DNA of 64,000 bases from Pseudomonas fulva (GTDB taxonomy: Bacteria; Pseudomonadota; Gammaproteobacteria; Pseudomonadales; Pseudomonadaceae). Location: the NCBI RefSeq assembly GCF_015680705.1, contig NZ_JADNYP010000018.1:1-64000 (forward strand). The letters are read 5' to 3'. The notes below the pieces were generated by a model. That model worked only from the letters and a program-made list of their open reading frames with translations, made no database searches and had not been told where the DNA came from. The position numbers were made by a program, and so were the translations under genes. This document shows positions 54,602-63,195 of the stretch, one piece after another; position 1 is the stretch's first letter, and the number at the start of each line of letters is the position of its first letter.

Positions 54602-54903
54602 GAACGGAGTCACCCTGCTTCTAGCTGTGACAGAATCGGACCCACCGCGCCTGGCGCGGCGGAATGAGCAAGGTGGGCTACCTTGGGTTTCCCGCGGCGA
54701 CTCGACCGGAGGCCGGCGGGAATGTGCGATATGCGATGAGGCTCACAGGTAAAACGCGGCGCACTGTATACCCCTGCCCAGGCGCGGGCGTCAACGCGTT
54801 GCGTATTTTCCCGGTCGAAATCGGATTGTCCCGGTGCCGACCAGGTTGCCTGGCCGACGCTATCCAGGCCAGCCAGGCAACTGCCCGGCTGGCGCTGCCT
54901 CGA
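54602..54903. promoter_or_regulatory. 302-base region between rluB and aroP
   Basis: Both genes run on the minus strand. Next to rluB, GTTGCCTGGC (54845-54854) pairs perfectly with GCCAGGCAAC (54872-54881). This is a candidate rluB transcript end, although no T-tract follows. The aroP promoter must lie in the remainder. A single GTAAAA word near 54752 resembles half a PhhR box; I see no full box. Confidence 0.4.
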
Positions 54904-55995
54904 TCAGTCGCGCGGCTTGTTGCGCCCGCCACTGGCAGGCTTGCCACCGTCTGGACGACCGCCGGAGGGCCGGCCACCCTCGGGGCGCGCCGGACGCTTG
55001 CGCATGTCGCCTGGTCGCTCGGCCACGGTGCTGCTTCGCCCCCCCTTGCGCGGCGCCTCTTCCCGCGCCTGGCGCGCCGGCCGCTCGGCTGCGGCCTCCT
55101 GCGCCGGACGCAAGGTCCGCGCACGCTCGTTGCGCCCCAAGGGACGGGTCGACTTGCGCTGCAGGCGTTCGAGCTTGTCCTTGGTCTTGAGGTTCATCGC
55201 CGGCAAGGCGACTGGCTGCAAGCCGACCTCGGCAGAAAGAATGTCGATTTCACCCTGGCTCATTTCCCGCCAGCGGCCCATCGGCAGGTCGGCATTGAGG
55301 AACACCGGCCCGAAACGCACCCGCTTGAGGCGGCTGACCACCACGCCCTGGGACTCCCAGAGGCGACGCACCTCGCGGTTGCGGCCTTCCATCACCACGC
55401 AGTGGTACCAGTGGTTGAAGCCTTCGCCACCGGGCGCTTTCTGGATGTCGGTGAACTTGGCCGGGCCGTCCTCGAGCATGACGCCGTCGGTCAGGCGCTT
55501 GAGCATGTCGTCGTCGACCTCGCCCCGCACCCGTACCGCGTATTCGCGGTCCATCTCGTAGGAAGGATGCATCAGACGGTTGGCCAGCTCGCCATCGGTG
55601 GTGAACAGCAGCAGCCCGGTGGTGTTGATGTCCAGGCGACCGATATTGATCCAGCGGCCTTCCTTGGGACGTGGCAGGCGATCGAACACGGTCGGACGCC
55701 CCTCAGGGTCGTCGCGCGTGCAGATTTCGCCGTCGGGCTTGTTGTACATGATCACCCGGCGCACGGACTCGGCCGCTTCCTCGCGCTTGATCAGCTTGCC
55801 ATCCACGGCAATGGCGTCATGCAGGTCGACACGCTGGCCCAGCGTGGCCTCGACACCGTTGACCTTGATCCGACCCTGGCTGATCCAGGCCTCGACATCG
55901 CGACGCGAGCCGACGCCGATACGCGCCAAGACCTTCTGCAGCTTTTCGCCGGCAGGTCGAATAGGTTGGTTTTCTTGCAGGTCGTTGTCACTCAT
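54904..55995 (-). CDS. rluB: 23S rRNA pseudouridine(2605) synthase
   Basis: RluB makes pseudouridine 2605 in 23S rRNA. The 363 residues contain an S4 RNA-binding domain (KLQKVLARIGVGSRRDVEAWISQGRIKVNG, about 18-47) and the RsuA-type catalytic domain with GRLDINTTGLL (catalytic Asp). A disordered C-terminal tail of about 95 residues, rich in Arg, Pro, Gly and Lys, follows. I chose the ATG at 55995 (MSDNDLQENQP); the frame extends 69 codons upstream into non-coding DNA. The tail probably adds RNA or ribosome affinity. Confidence 0.94.
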   Translation of the reverse strand: MSDNDLQENQPIRPAGEKLQKVLARIGVGSRRDVEAWISQGRIKVNGVEATLGQRVDLHDAIAVDGKLIKREEAAESVRRVIMYNKPDGEICTRDDPEGRPTVFDRLPRPKEGRWINIGRLDINTTGLLLFTTDGELANRLMHPSYEMDREYAVRVRGEVDDDMLKRLTDGVMLEDGPAKFTDIQKAPGGEGFNHWYHCVVMEGRNREVRRLWESQGVVVSRLKRVRFGPVFLNADLPMGRWREMSQGEIDILSAEVGLQPVALPAMNLKTKDKLERLQRKSTRPLGRNERARTLRPAQEAAAERPARQAREEAPRKGGRSSTVAERPGDMRKRPARPEGGRPSGGRPDGGKPASGGRNKPRD

Positions 55996-56137
55996 CTGGG
56001 CACCTCCCGGTGTAAGGATCAAGACGTTTGCGACGACGAACGCGTCGCAGGGGCGCGCATCATACGCCGTTCGCGGGCCGAGCGCACCGCGACCTCGGGT
56101 TTTTTCCGGACAGGCGGCGCTTGCCGGCAAGCCAGCT

Positions 56138-56941
56138 TCAGTCGCGCGGCAATGACGACTCCACTTCGTCCTCCAGCAGGGCTTGCTCCGGTTGCGCTGC
56201 ACTATCCAGGGGTTCCTGGCGCAGGTCGTCGAAATCGACCTTCAAGCCCTCTTCCATGGCATCGAGCTCCACCAGCAAGGTGCGGAAACTGGCTTCCTCA
56301 CGCCCCTCGGGCAGTGCCTCCTGGTCCTCGGCCAGGCTGGCGTCGGCCAGGGCCTGCAAACGCTCCGGAACCGGCGCGTCCTCTTGCTCGAGCAGCGGCT
56401 CGGGCTCCAGCTCGCGAAGCTCGGCCAGCGCCGGCAGCTCGTCCAGGCTCTTGAGATTGAAGTGGTCGAGAAACGCCTTGGTGGTGGCGAACATGGCCGG
56501 ACGCCCGGGCACTTCGCGGTAGCCCACCACGCGGATCCACTCGCGTTCGAGCAAGGTCCGGGTGATGTTGCTGTTGACCGCGACGCCACGCACCTCTTCG
56601 ATCTCGCCGCGGGTCACCGGCTGGCGATAGGCGATCAGCGCCAGGGTCTCGAGCAAGGCTCGCGAATAACGCTGCGGACGTTCCTCCCACAGACGTCCGA
56701 CCCAGGGCGCATAGACCTCGCGAATCTGCAGGCGGTAGCCGGTCGCCACCTCCTTGAGTTCGAAGGCTCGCCCGCTGCACGACTTGGCCAGCAGCTCCAG
56801 GGCCTTGCGGAATACGTTCGGGGCCGGCCGTTCGGTCTCCTCGAACAGCTCGTACAAGCGCTCGAGCGATTGCGGCTTGCCCGAGGCCAGCAGGAAAGCT
56901 TCGATCAGCGACGCCAGGTCGCGCGGTTCGTTCAGGTTCAT
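56138..56941 (-). CDS. scpB: Segregation and condensation protein B
   Basis: ScpB is the kleisin-partner dimer that supports chromosome condensation with SMC/ScpA. The 267 residues have the two winged-helix domains of ScpB (SLIEAFLLASGKPQSLERL; YSRALLETLALIAYRQPVTRGEIEEVRGVAVNSNITRTLLER) and an acidic disordered C-terminal extension of roughly 90 residues. The start at 56941 follows the scpA stop by 22 bases. Confidence 0.95.
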   Translation of the reverse strand: MNLNEPRDLASLIEAFLLASGKPQSLERLYELFEETERPAPNVFRKALELLAKSCSGRAFELKEVATGYRLQIREVYAPWVGRLWEERPQRYSRALLETLALIAYRQPVTRGEIEEVRGVAVNSNITRTLLEREWIRVVGYREVPGRPAMFATTKAFLDHFNLKSLDELPALAELRELEPEPLLEQEDAPVPERLQALADASLAEDQEALPEGREEASFRTLLVELDAMEEGLKVDFDDLRQEPLDSAAQPEQALLEDEVESSLPRD

Positions 56942-56963
56942 GATTGCCAGACTGCTCGTTGCG

Positions 56964-57788
56964 TCACTCGGTGCGGGCCCGGACATGGATGGGCGCGAAA
57001 GGCTCATTCTGCACCAGTTCGACGAGCGATTCCTTCACCAGTTCCAGAATCGCCATGAAGGTGACCACTACCCCGAGCTTGCCTTCGTCCGCCGTGAACA
57101 GCTGGCCGAACGGTACGAAGCCGTTGCCCTCGAGGCGCTCGAGCACATCGCTCATGCGCTCGCGGGTCGACAAGGTCTCGCGGGTGATCTGGTGGCTTTC
57201 GAACAGGTCGTTGCGACGCATCACCTCGGCCATGGACAGCAGCACTTCTTCCAGGCTGACCTGCGGCATCAGCTTGCGCACCTTGGCCTGGGGCGCCTCC
57301 AGACGCGGCACGATGATCTCGCGGCCGACCCGGGCGAGACCGTCGAGGTCCTCGGCCGCCGCCTTGAAGCGCTCATACTCCTGCAGCCGACGAATCAGTT
57401 CGGCGCGCGGATCGCCCTCGTCCTCCTCGGCAGTGGCGACACGCGGCAGGAGCATGCGTGACTTGATCTCGGCCAGCATGGCGGCCATGACCAGGTACTC
57501 GGCGGCCAGCTCCAGGCGCACGCTCTTCATCAGCTCGACATAGCCCATGTACTGACGGGTGATTTCCGCCACCGGAATGTCGAGGATGTCGATGTTCTGC
57601 TTGCGGATCAGGTACAGCAACAGGTCCAACGGACCTTCGAAGGCTTCCAGGAAGACTTCCAGCGCATCCGGCGGGATGTACAAGTCGACCGGCAACTCGG
57701 TGAGCGCCTGGCCATAGACCAGGGCCAACTGCAGTTGCGCCGGCTCAGCCTGGCTGGCCAGGGCCTCGATGCCCTGCGCCTCGCTCAT
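56964..57788 (-). CDS. scpA: Segregation and condensation protein A
   Basis: ScpA is the kleisin subunit. The 274 residues include the N-terminal domain YIPPDALEVFLEAFEGPLDLLLYLIRKQNIDILDIPVAEITRQYM (about 37-80) and a C-terminal winged helix (SDVLERLEGNGFVPFGQLFT). The ATG overlaps the yciO stop codon by four bases (ATGA), implying coupled translation. Confidence 0.95.
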   Translation of the reverse strand: MSEAQGIEALASQAEPAQLQLALVYGQALTELPVDLYIPPDALEVFLEAFEGPLDLLLYLIRKQNIDILDIPVAEITRQYMGYVELMKSVRLELAAEYLVMAAMLAEIKSRMLLPRVATAEEDEGDPRAELIRRLQEYERFKAAAEDLDGLARVGREIIVPRLEAPQAKVRKLMPQVSLEEVLLSMAEVMRRNDLFESHQITRETLSTRERMSDVLERLEGNGFVPFGQLFTADEGKLGVVVTFMAILELVKESLVELVQNEPFAPIHVRARTE

Positions 57789-58414
57789 GCGGGCGCCAGG
57801 AACGGCGCGGGGTCGCCACAGCCGACGCGAATCACCTCTGGCCGCTCGTCGGCCAGGTTGATCACCGTGGACGCCTTCAGGTCGCCAAAGCCGCCGTCGA
57901 TGACCAGGTCGACCTGGTGCTCGAGCCGCTCGCGGATCTCGTAAGGATCGGTCATCGGCTCCTCGTCTCCCGGCAGGATCAGGCTGACGCTCATCAACGG
58001 CTCGCCCAGTTCGGCCAGCAGCGCCAGGGTGATGGCATGATCCGGCACGCGCAGGCCGATGGTCCGGCGCTTCTCGTGCAGCAGCAGGCGCGGCACCTCG
58101 CGGGTGCCGTTGAGAATGAAGGTGTAGGGCCCCGGCACATGGGCCTTGAGCAGGCGGAACGTCCCCGTGTCGACCTTGGCGTACAAGCCCAGCTGCGACA
58201 TGTCGCAGCACATCAGCGTGAAGTTGTGGTTCTTGTCCAGCTGGCGCAGGCGCCGAACCCGTTCCACGGCGCTCTTGTCGCCGATCTGGCAACCCAGGGC
58301 ATAGGCCGAATCGGTGGGGTAGACCACCACGCCGCCCTTGCGAATGATGTCCACGGCCTGGCGGATCAGCCGTGGCTGCGGGTTCTCCGGATGGATCTGG
58401 AAGAATTGGCTCAC
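57785..58414 (-). CDS. yciO: Sua5/YciO/YrdC family protein (YciO-type)
   Basis: The 209 residues belong to the YrdC-like fold (GGVVVYPTDSAYALGCQIGDKSAVERVRRLRQLDKNHNFTLMC near 23-65), the same fold as threonylcarbamoyl-AMP synthase. YciO-type members are a separate group whose tRNA role is uncertain. Translation most likely starts at GTG (58414), giving MSQFFQIHPENPQ, with AGGA eight bases before. An ATG 12 codons upstream would overlap rnm. Confidence 0.9.
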   Translation of the reverse strand: MSQFFQIHPENPQPRLIRQAVDIIRKGGVVVYPTDSAYALGCQIGDKSAVERVRRLRQLDKNHNFTLMCCDMSQLGLYAKVDTGTFRLLKAHVPGPYTFILNGTREVPRLLLHEKRRTIGLRVPDHAITLALLAELGEPLMSVSLILPGDEEPMTDPYEIRERLEHQVDLVIDGGFGDLKASTVINLADERPEVIRVGCGDPAPFLAPA

Positions 58415-58427
58415 ATGCTCGTCCTGT

Positions 58428-59288
58428 TCATGGCGTAATTGACTGGTCATGGCTGAATCGGCGCCAGAGCGGCGGCAGATCCTCGGGCAAAGGTCGGTAG
58501 GCACCGATCTCGCCCCAGGTGCCGGGACCATGGAAGTCACTACCGGCACTTGCCAGCAGACCGAACTCGCGGGCGAGGATGGACAGCGTGCCTACCTGCT
58601 CGGCCGGCATCATCCCGTTGACCACTTCCAATGCCTGTCCGCCGGCCTGGATGTAGTCGGCGACCAGGCGTCGACGCTTGCTGCGCGTCAGCTCATAGTG
58701 CATGGGATGCGCCAGGCTCACCCAGGCATTTGACCGACGCAGCACCGCAACGGTTTCCTCGAGCGTGGGCCAGTGCAGCTTGACATCGCCCAGCTTGCCG
58801 GCGCCCAGCCATTTGCGAAACGCTTCGGCGCGATCCTTGACGTGGCCGGCACGCACCAGGAATTCGGCGAAATGCGGGCGCGCCGGCGCGTTGCCACTGT
58901 CTCCCAGCGCCTGCTGGATGCTTCGGGCGCCCTCCAGCGCACCGGGCATGCCCTTGGCCGCCAGGCGCCGATCGATTTCCTCGGCGCGCAGCCAGCGGCC
59001 GCGATGCAGCTTTTCGACGGCTTCGAGCAGGGGCGGGGCGTCGAGCGCGAAGTCGTAGCCCAGCACATGGATGGTAGCGCCACCCCAGGTACAGGACAGC
59101 TCGACCCCGCTGACCCAGTGCAAGCCCAGCGCAGTGCAGGCCTGGCGGACCTCGACGAGGCCATCGAGGGTATCGTGGTCGGTCAGCGCCAGCATGCGCA
59201 CCCCGTGCTCGTGGGCCCTGGCGGCCAGCGCGGTAGGTGTCAGCGCGCCATCGGAGGCCGTGCTGTGACAGTGCAGATCAAGATTCAT
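58428..59288 (-). CDS. rnm: PHP-domain 5'-3' exoribonuclease / 3',5'-nucleotide bisphosphate phosphatase (RNase AM, YciV)
   Basis: The 286 residues form a PHP metal-dependent phosphoesterase: DLHCHSTASDG (4-14), LALTDHDTLDG (33-43), SGVELSC (60-66), later VSLAHPMHY and LLASAGSDFHGPG. YciV of E. coli matures 5' ends of rRNA and degrades pAp. The ATG has no purine-rich ribosome-binding site; seven C residues stand directly before it. It heads the rnm-yciO-scpA-scpB group and is divergent from yciB. Confidence 0.92.
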   Translation of the reverse strand: MNLDLHCHSTASDGALTPTALAARAHEHGVRMLALTDHDTLDGLVEVRQACTALGLHWVSGVELSCTWGGATIHVLGYDFALDAPPLLEAVEKLHRGRWLRAEEIDRRLAAKGMPGALEGARSIQQALGDSGNAPARPHFAEFLVRAGHVKDRAEAFRKWLGAGKLGDVKLHWPTLEETVAVLRRSNAWVSLAHPMHYELTRSKRRRLVADYIQAGGQALEVVNGMMPAEQVGTLSILAREFGLLASAGSDFHGPGTWGEIGAYRPLPEDLPPLWRRFSHDQSITP

Positions 59289-59300
59289 GGGGGGGAGCGC

Positions 59301-59328
59301 TTTCGCCTGGATCGATGTTTGTTATTAT
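59301..59328 (+). promoter_or_regulatory. Possible yciB promoter
   Basis: TATTAT (59323-59328) is a good -10 element, with TTTCGC 16 bases upstream as a weak -35. The yciB GTG start lies 30 bases downstream. Confidence 0.4.
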
Positions 59329-59357
59329 GCCGCCACATCCTGCTTCTGGCTGCCACT

Positions 59358-59963
59358 GTGAAACAATTCATCGATTTCATCCCGCTGCTGCTGTTCTTCA
59401 TCGTCTACAAGCTCGATCCACGCCTGGTGGAGCTTGCCGGCCACGATTTCGAGCTCGGCGGCATCTACAGCGCCACCAAGGTGCTGATCGGCAGCTCGCT
59501 GATCGTCTACGGCGCGCTGTTCCTGCGCCAGCGCAAGCTGGAGAAAGGTCAGTGGCTGACCTTGGTCGCCTGCCTGGTGTTCGGCGGCCTGACCCTCGCG
59601 TTCCACAGCGAAACCTTCCTCAAGTGGAAGGCTCCGGTGGTCAACTGGCTGTTCGCCCTGGGCTTCGGGGCCAGCCACTTCATTGGCGATCGGGTGCTGA
59701 TCAAGCGCATCATGGGCCATGCCTTGACGCTTCCCGAACCGGTCTGGCTGCGCCTGAACGTGGCGTGGATCCTGTTCTTCCTGTTCTGTGGCGCGGCGAA
59801 CCTGTTCGTGGCCTTCACCTTCGAGCGCTTCTGGGTCGATTTCAAGGTCTTCGGCAGCCTGGGCATGACCGTGCTGTTCCTGGTCGCGCAGGGCGTCTAC
59901 CTGTCGCGCCACCTGCATGACGCTACCTCTACCCCGCCGTCCACCCCAAAGCACGAGGACTGA
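59358..59963 (+). CDS. yciB: Inner-membrane-spanning protein YciB (septation protein A)
   Basis: This conserved cell-envelope protein influences cell division and membrane integrity. The 201 residues carry about five membrane helices and the family opening MKQFIDFIPLLLFFIVYKL. The conserved inner motif KWKAPVVNWLFALGFGASHFIGDRVLIKRIMGHALTLP is intact. The start is GTG at 59358. A long open frame continues upstream, but it is antisense to rnm and not real. Confidence 0.93.
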   Translation: MKQFIDFIPLLLFFIVYKLDPRLVELAGHDFELGGIYSATKVLIGSSLIVYGALFLRQRKLEKGQWLTLVACLVFGGLTLAFHSETFLKWKAPVVNWLFALGFGASHFIGDRVLIKRIMGHALTLPEPVWLRLNVAWILFFLFCGAANLFVAFTFERFWVDFKVFGSLGMTVLFLVAQGVYLSRHLHDATSTPPSTPKHED

Positions 59964-59964
59964 C

Positions 59965-60264
59965 ATGCTCTACGCCATCATCGCCAGCGACGTCGAAGGC
60001 TCGCTGGAAAAACGCCTGGCCGCTCGCCCGGCCCATATCGAGCGCCTGCAGCAACTCAAGAGCGAGGGTCGGGTGGTCCTGGCTGGCCCGCATCCGGCCA
60101 TCGACAGCAACGATCCCGGCGAGGCGGGGTTCAGCGGCAGCCTGATCGTCGCCGAATTCGAATCATTGGCCGCGGCCCGTGCCTGGGCCGAGGCCGACCC
60201 TTACGTCGCCGCGGGCGTCTACGACCAGGTCGTGGTCAAGCCGTTCAAGCAGGTCCTGCCCTGA
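59965..60264 (+). CDS. yciI: YciI family protein
   Basis: A 99-residue stand-alone YciI domain, with the ferredoxin-like fold related to muconolactone isomerase, including the conserved His-Asp pair region (ARPAHIERLQQLKSEGRVVLAGPHP) and the GSLIVAEFESLAAARAWAEADPY stretch. Its ATG is two bases after the yciB stop, so the two are co-translated. Function is unknown. Confidence 0.93.
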   Translation: MLYAIIASDVEGSLEKRLAARPAHIERLQQLKSEGRVVLAGPHPAIDSNDPGEAGFSGSLIVAEFESLAAARAWAEADPYVAAGVYDQVVVKPFKQVLP

Positions 60265-60315
60265 GCTTTCCGGCGGCGCCCGCCCCCGCGCCGCCCATGT
60301 CGTCCCGAGTGAGTC

Positions 60316-60993
60316 ATGAGCGACCTGTTACTGATTGATGATGACCAGGAACTGTGCGAGCTGCTGGGCAGCTGGCTGACCCAGGAAGGGTTCTGCGTGA
60401 CGGCCTGCCACGACGGCCAGGGCGCACGCCAGGCATTGGCCAGCCAGGCGCCTGCCGCCGTGGTGCTGGACGTCATGCTTCCGGATGGCAGCGGCCTGGA
60501 GTTGCTCAAGCAACTGCGCAGCGAGCATGCCGACCTGCCGGTGCTGATGCTTTCGGCGCGCGGCGAGCCACTGGACCGCATCCTCGGCCTGGAGCTGGGG
60601 GCCGACGACTACCTGGCCAAGCCCTGCGATCCGCGCGAACTGACCGCGCGCCTGCGGGCAGTGCTGCGCCGCAGCCACCCGGTGACCACGCCCAGCCAGC
60701 TCGAAGCAGGCGACCTGGCCTTCAGCCCGGCCCGCGGCGTGGTAGCCATCGAGGGCCGCGAAATGACCCTCACGCTTTCCGAAAGCCGCATCCTCGAAGC
60801 CCTGCTGCGCCAGCCCGGCGAACCGCTGGACAAGCAGGCGCTGGCCCAACTTGCCCTGGGCCGCAAGCTGACCCTGTACGACCGCAGTCTGGACATGCAT
60901 GTGAGCAACCTGCGCAGGAAGATCGGCCCGCACCCTGACGGTCGCCCGCGGATAGTCGCATTGCGCAGCCGCGGCTACTACTACAGTCCCTGA
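60316..60993 (+). CDS. OmpR/PhoB-family response regulator (CpxR-like)
   Basis: The 225 residues have a receiver domain with acidic pocket LIDDD (6-10), phospho-acceptor Asp52 (LDVMLPDGSG) and Lys102 (LAKPCDPRELT), and a C-terminal winged helix (SESRILEALLRQPGEPLDKQAL; YDRSLDMHVSNLRRKIG). Closest in style to CpxR. A Spy/CpxP-like gene and the cognate kinase gene follow. I do not assign the cpxR symbol, because orthology needs a tree. Confidence 0.9.
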   Translation: MSDLLLIDDDQELCELLGSWLTQEGFCVTACHDGQGARQALASQAPAAVVLDVMLPDGSGLELLKQLRSEHADLPVLMLSARGEPLDRILGLELGADDYLAKPCDPRELTARLRAVLRRSHPVTTPSQLEAGDLAFSPARGVVAIEGREMTLTLSESRILEALLRQPGEPLDKQALAQLALGRKLTLYDRSLDMHVSNLRRKIGPHPDGRPRIVALRSRGYYYSP

Positions 60994-61030
60994 GCCACAC
61001 GCCACACGCAGGGGCGTATCGGCACCGCGT

Positions 61031-61057
61031 TCAGCTGGAAGCTTGCAACTTGCAGCT
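61031..61057. repeat. AGCTTGCAAC/TTGCAGC extragenic word
   Basis: AGCTGGAAGCTTGCAACTTGCAGCT-like words, related to the elements at 17535-17672 and 63800-63905, stand immediately upstream of the CpxR-type box. Confidence 0.4.
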
Positions 61058-61058
61058 C

Positions 61059-61074
61059 TTTACCAAGGCTTTAC
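61059..61074 (-). promoter_or_regulatory. CpxR-type box upstream of the Spy-like gene
   Basis: TTTAC occurs twice with an 11-base period (61059-61063 and 61070-61074). On the minus strand this is GTAAA-N6-GTAAA, fitting the CpxR direct repeat. A TAGACT -10-like word lies at 61107-61112, which places the box near -52 of a likely start and points to activation of the Spy-like gene. Confidence 0.5.
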
Positions 61075-61154
61075 CTAGCGCTGACCGCCCTTGACCTTGG
61101 TTTCCCTAGACTGGGCTCATCCGGCGGACGCCGGCCCATGAAAGGAGAAACATC

Positions 61155-61571
61155 ATGCGCAAGACCCTTACCGCCCTGCTGTTCGCCGCCGCCCTGCCAA
61201 CCGTGGCCATGGCCATGCCTGAAGGTGGTCCACGCCACGAAGGCCCCCATCACCGTGGTGCCGCGCCGTTCGCCCAACTGGACCTGAGCCCCGAGCAGCG
61301 CCAGCAGGTCGGCAAGCTGATGGGCGAGCAGATGAAAGCACGCCGCGACATCACCGAGCGTTACCTGGACAAGCTGCCAGCAGGCGAGAAAAAGGCCATG
61401 AAGGACGAAATCAAAGCCAGCCGCGACAAGACCCAGGCTGACATTCGTGCCTTGCTCAAGCCTGAGCAGCAAAAGAAGTTCGACCAGCTGGAAAAGGAGC
61501 GCGCCGCGCGCAAGGCCGAGTGGCAGGAGTTCCAGGCCTGGAAGGCTGAAAAAGCCCGCAAGGCCCAGTAA
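61155..61571 (+). CDS. Spy/CpxP-like periplasmic protein (LTXXQ family)
   Basis: The 138-residue precursor has a signal peptide (cleavage after AMAMA, about residue 20) and a very basic, helical mature domain with LTxxQ-like repeats (LDLSPEQRQQ near 42; ALLKPEQQKKF near 102). A His/Pro/Gly-rich start (GGPRHEGPHHRGA) could bind metal. Spy and CpxP act as periplasmic chaperones and feedback inhibitors of CpxA. Here the gene lies between the regulator and the kinase, behind a CpxR-type box. Confidence 0.88.
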   Translation: MRKTLTALLFAAALPTVAMAMPEGGPRHEGPHHRGAAPFAQLDLSPEQRQQVGKLMGEQMKARRDITERYLDKLPAGEKKAMKDEIKASRDKTQADIRALLKPEQQKKFDQLEKERAARKAEWQEFQAWKAEKARKAQ

Positions 61572-61586
61572 GCTATCTGCCCCGCG

Positions 61587-61620
61587 CCCGACCCGCCTCC
61601 TGGCGGGTCGGGCTGTTTCC
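61587..61620 (+). terminator. Strong hairpin between the Spy-like gene and the kinase gene
   Basis: A perfect 11-bp stem, CCCGACCCGCC / GGCGGGTCGGG, with a TCCT loop is followed by CTGTTTCC. It starts 16 bases after the Spy-like stop. The short T-run suggests partial termination, lowering kinase synthesis relative to the Spy-like protein. Confidence 0.65.
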
Positions 61621-61640
61621 GTTCGTTGGAGGTGCATGCC

Positions 61641-62978
61641 TTGCGTTCATTGTTCTGGCGCATCCTGGCCAGCTTCTGGCTGGCCATCGCCCTGGTCGCC
61701 GGCCTGTCGATCCTGCTTGGCCACATGCTGAACCAGGATGCCTGGATTCTCAGTCGCCACCCTGGCCTGAACACCCTGGCCAGCCGCTGGACCCAGCACT
61801 ACGAACAGGAAGGCCTGGCCTCGGCGCAACGCTTCCTGGAACGACGCAAGCATCGCTACAAGATCGATGTTCAGGTACTCGACGACAGCGGCAAGGCCGT
61901 GGTGCCAGGCACCTTCCCACATCGGGCGGCAGCGTTCGAGGCGCGTCAGCACAATGACCAGCGGCGCCTGCCCTGGCGCCGCCTGACCGAGGAATACACC
62001 AGCCCCTACAGTGGCGAGAACTACCTGCTGATCTACCGCATCCCCCACCCGGAACTGGATGCCTGGCATCGCGACAGCCTGATCTGGCCATTGAGCGCGT
62101 TGGGTATCGCGCTGGTCGTGCTGACCCTGTTCAGCCTGCTGGTGACCTTGTCGATTACCCGCCCGCTCAGTCGTCTGCGCAGCGCCGTGCATGACCTGGG
62201 CCAGACCAGCTACCAGCAGACCAGCCTGGCCCGCCTGGCCGACCGACGCGACGAATTCGGCGTACTGGCCACCGACTTCAACAAAATGGGTGCCCGGCTG
62301 CAAAGCCTGATCGGCAGCCAACGCCAGCTGCTGCGTGACGTTTCCCACGAGCTTCGTTCGCCCCTGGCGCGGCTGCGCATAGCCTTGGCCCTGGCCGAGC
62401 GCGCCGAGCCCGAACAGCGCCAGGCGCTCTGGCCGCGCCTGACACGCGAATGCGACCGTCTCGAAGACCTGATCAGCGAAATCCTCGAACTGGCTCGGGT
62501 AGACGCCGAACAGGCCCACGCCGAACCGATCGACGTCAATGCCCTGCTCGGCAGCGTGCGCAAGGACGCTCAGCTCAGCGCACCAGACCAGGACATCCGC
62601 CTGGAAGCCGAGCCTGGCCTGGTGCTGCAAGGCTGGCCGACGCTGCTCGAGCGCGCCATCGATAACCTGGTGCGCAATGCCTTGCGCTTCAACCCGCCGG
62701 GGCAGCCGATCGAAATCGGTGCACACCGTGAAGAGCAACGGATCGTGCTGAGCGTGCGCGACCATGGCCCTGGCGTGGCAATCGAGCACTTGTCACAGCT
62801 GGGCGAACCTTTCTTCCGCGCACCCGGACAGACGGCGACCGGCCACGGCCTGGGGCTGGCCATCGCCCGCAAGGCAGCGGAGCGACACGGGGGTAGCCTG
62901 GCGTTGAACAATCATTGCCAAGGAGGTTTTCTGGCGCGGCTGGAGTTGCCTGTGGCGGGAGGTTCTGCAGGGCAGTGA
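61641..62978 (+). CDS. Sensor histidine kinase (CpxA/EnvZ-like)
   Basis: Kinase partner of the upstream regulator. The 445 residues have a first membrane helix (about 10-28), a periplasmic sensor loop to about 146, a second helix (150-170), a HAMP linker, a dimerisation domain with His236 (RDVSHELRSPLARL), and the ATPase domain (NLVRNALRF, DHGPGV, GHGLGLAIA). I chose TTG at 61641 because GGAGGT lies seven bases before it; GTG or TTG a few codons earlier would remove that spacing. The rare start codon together with the upstream hairpin suggests low expression. Confidence 0.88.
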   Translation: MRSLFWRILASFWLAIALVAGLSILLGHMLNQDAWILSRHPGLNTLASRWTQHYEQEGLASAQRFLERRKHRYKIDVQVLDDSGKAVVPGTFPHRAAAFEARQHNDQRRLPWRRLTEEYTSPYSGENYLLIYRIPHPELDAWHRDSLIWPLSALGIALVVLTLFSLLVTLSITRPLSRLRSAVHDLGQTSYQQTSLARLADRRDEFGVLATDFNKMGARLQSLIGSQRQLLRDVSHELRSPLARLRIALALAERAEPEQRQALWPRLTRECDRLEDLISEILELARVDAEQAHAEPIDVNALLGSVRKDAQLSAPDQDIRLEAEPGLVLQGWPTLLERAIDNLVRNALRFNPPGQPIEIGAHREEQRIVLSVRDHGPGVAIEHLSQLGEPFFRAPGQTATGHGLGLAIARKAAERHGGSLALNNHCQGGFLARLELPVAGGSAGQ

Positions 62979-63050
62979 GGTGTCTGCGCTAACTCTTGTC
63001 CGGCAGATCGCGGCCCACCAGGCCGCCAACGCTCTACCCTCGATGGCACG

Positions 63051-63180
63051 GCTGTGGGAGTGGCCGCAGGGCCGCAATGGTGCGCAAAGCGCCCCGCACT
63101 ACCAACGAGGAAAAGAGTATTGTCTGCCAGATCCTGAGGCCGCCGCGCGGTCCATCGCGGCAGGTCCAGGCCGCGGCGGT
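63051..63180. repeat. REP-like and palindromic sequences between the kinase and nitroreductase genes
   Basis: GCTGTGGGAGTGGCCGC at 63051 resembles P. putida-group REP words. Further on, CCGCCGCG (63140-63147) pairs with CGCGGCGG (63172-63179). The two flanking genes converge here, so these may serve as shared 3' ends. Confidence 0.35.
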
Positions 63181-63195
63181 GGCCGCTCCGATCGT

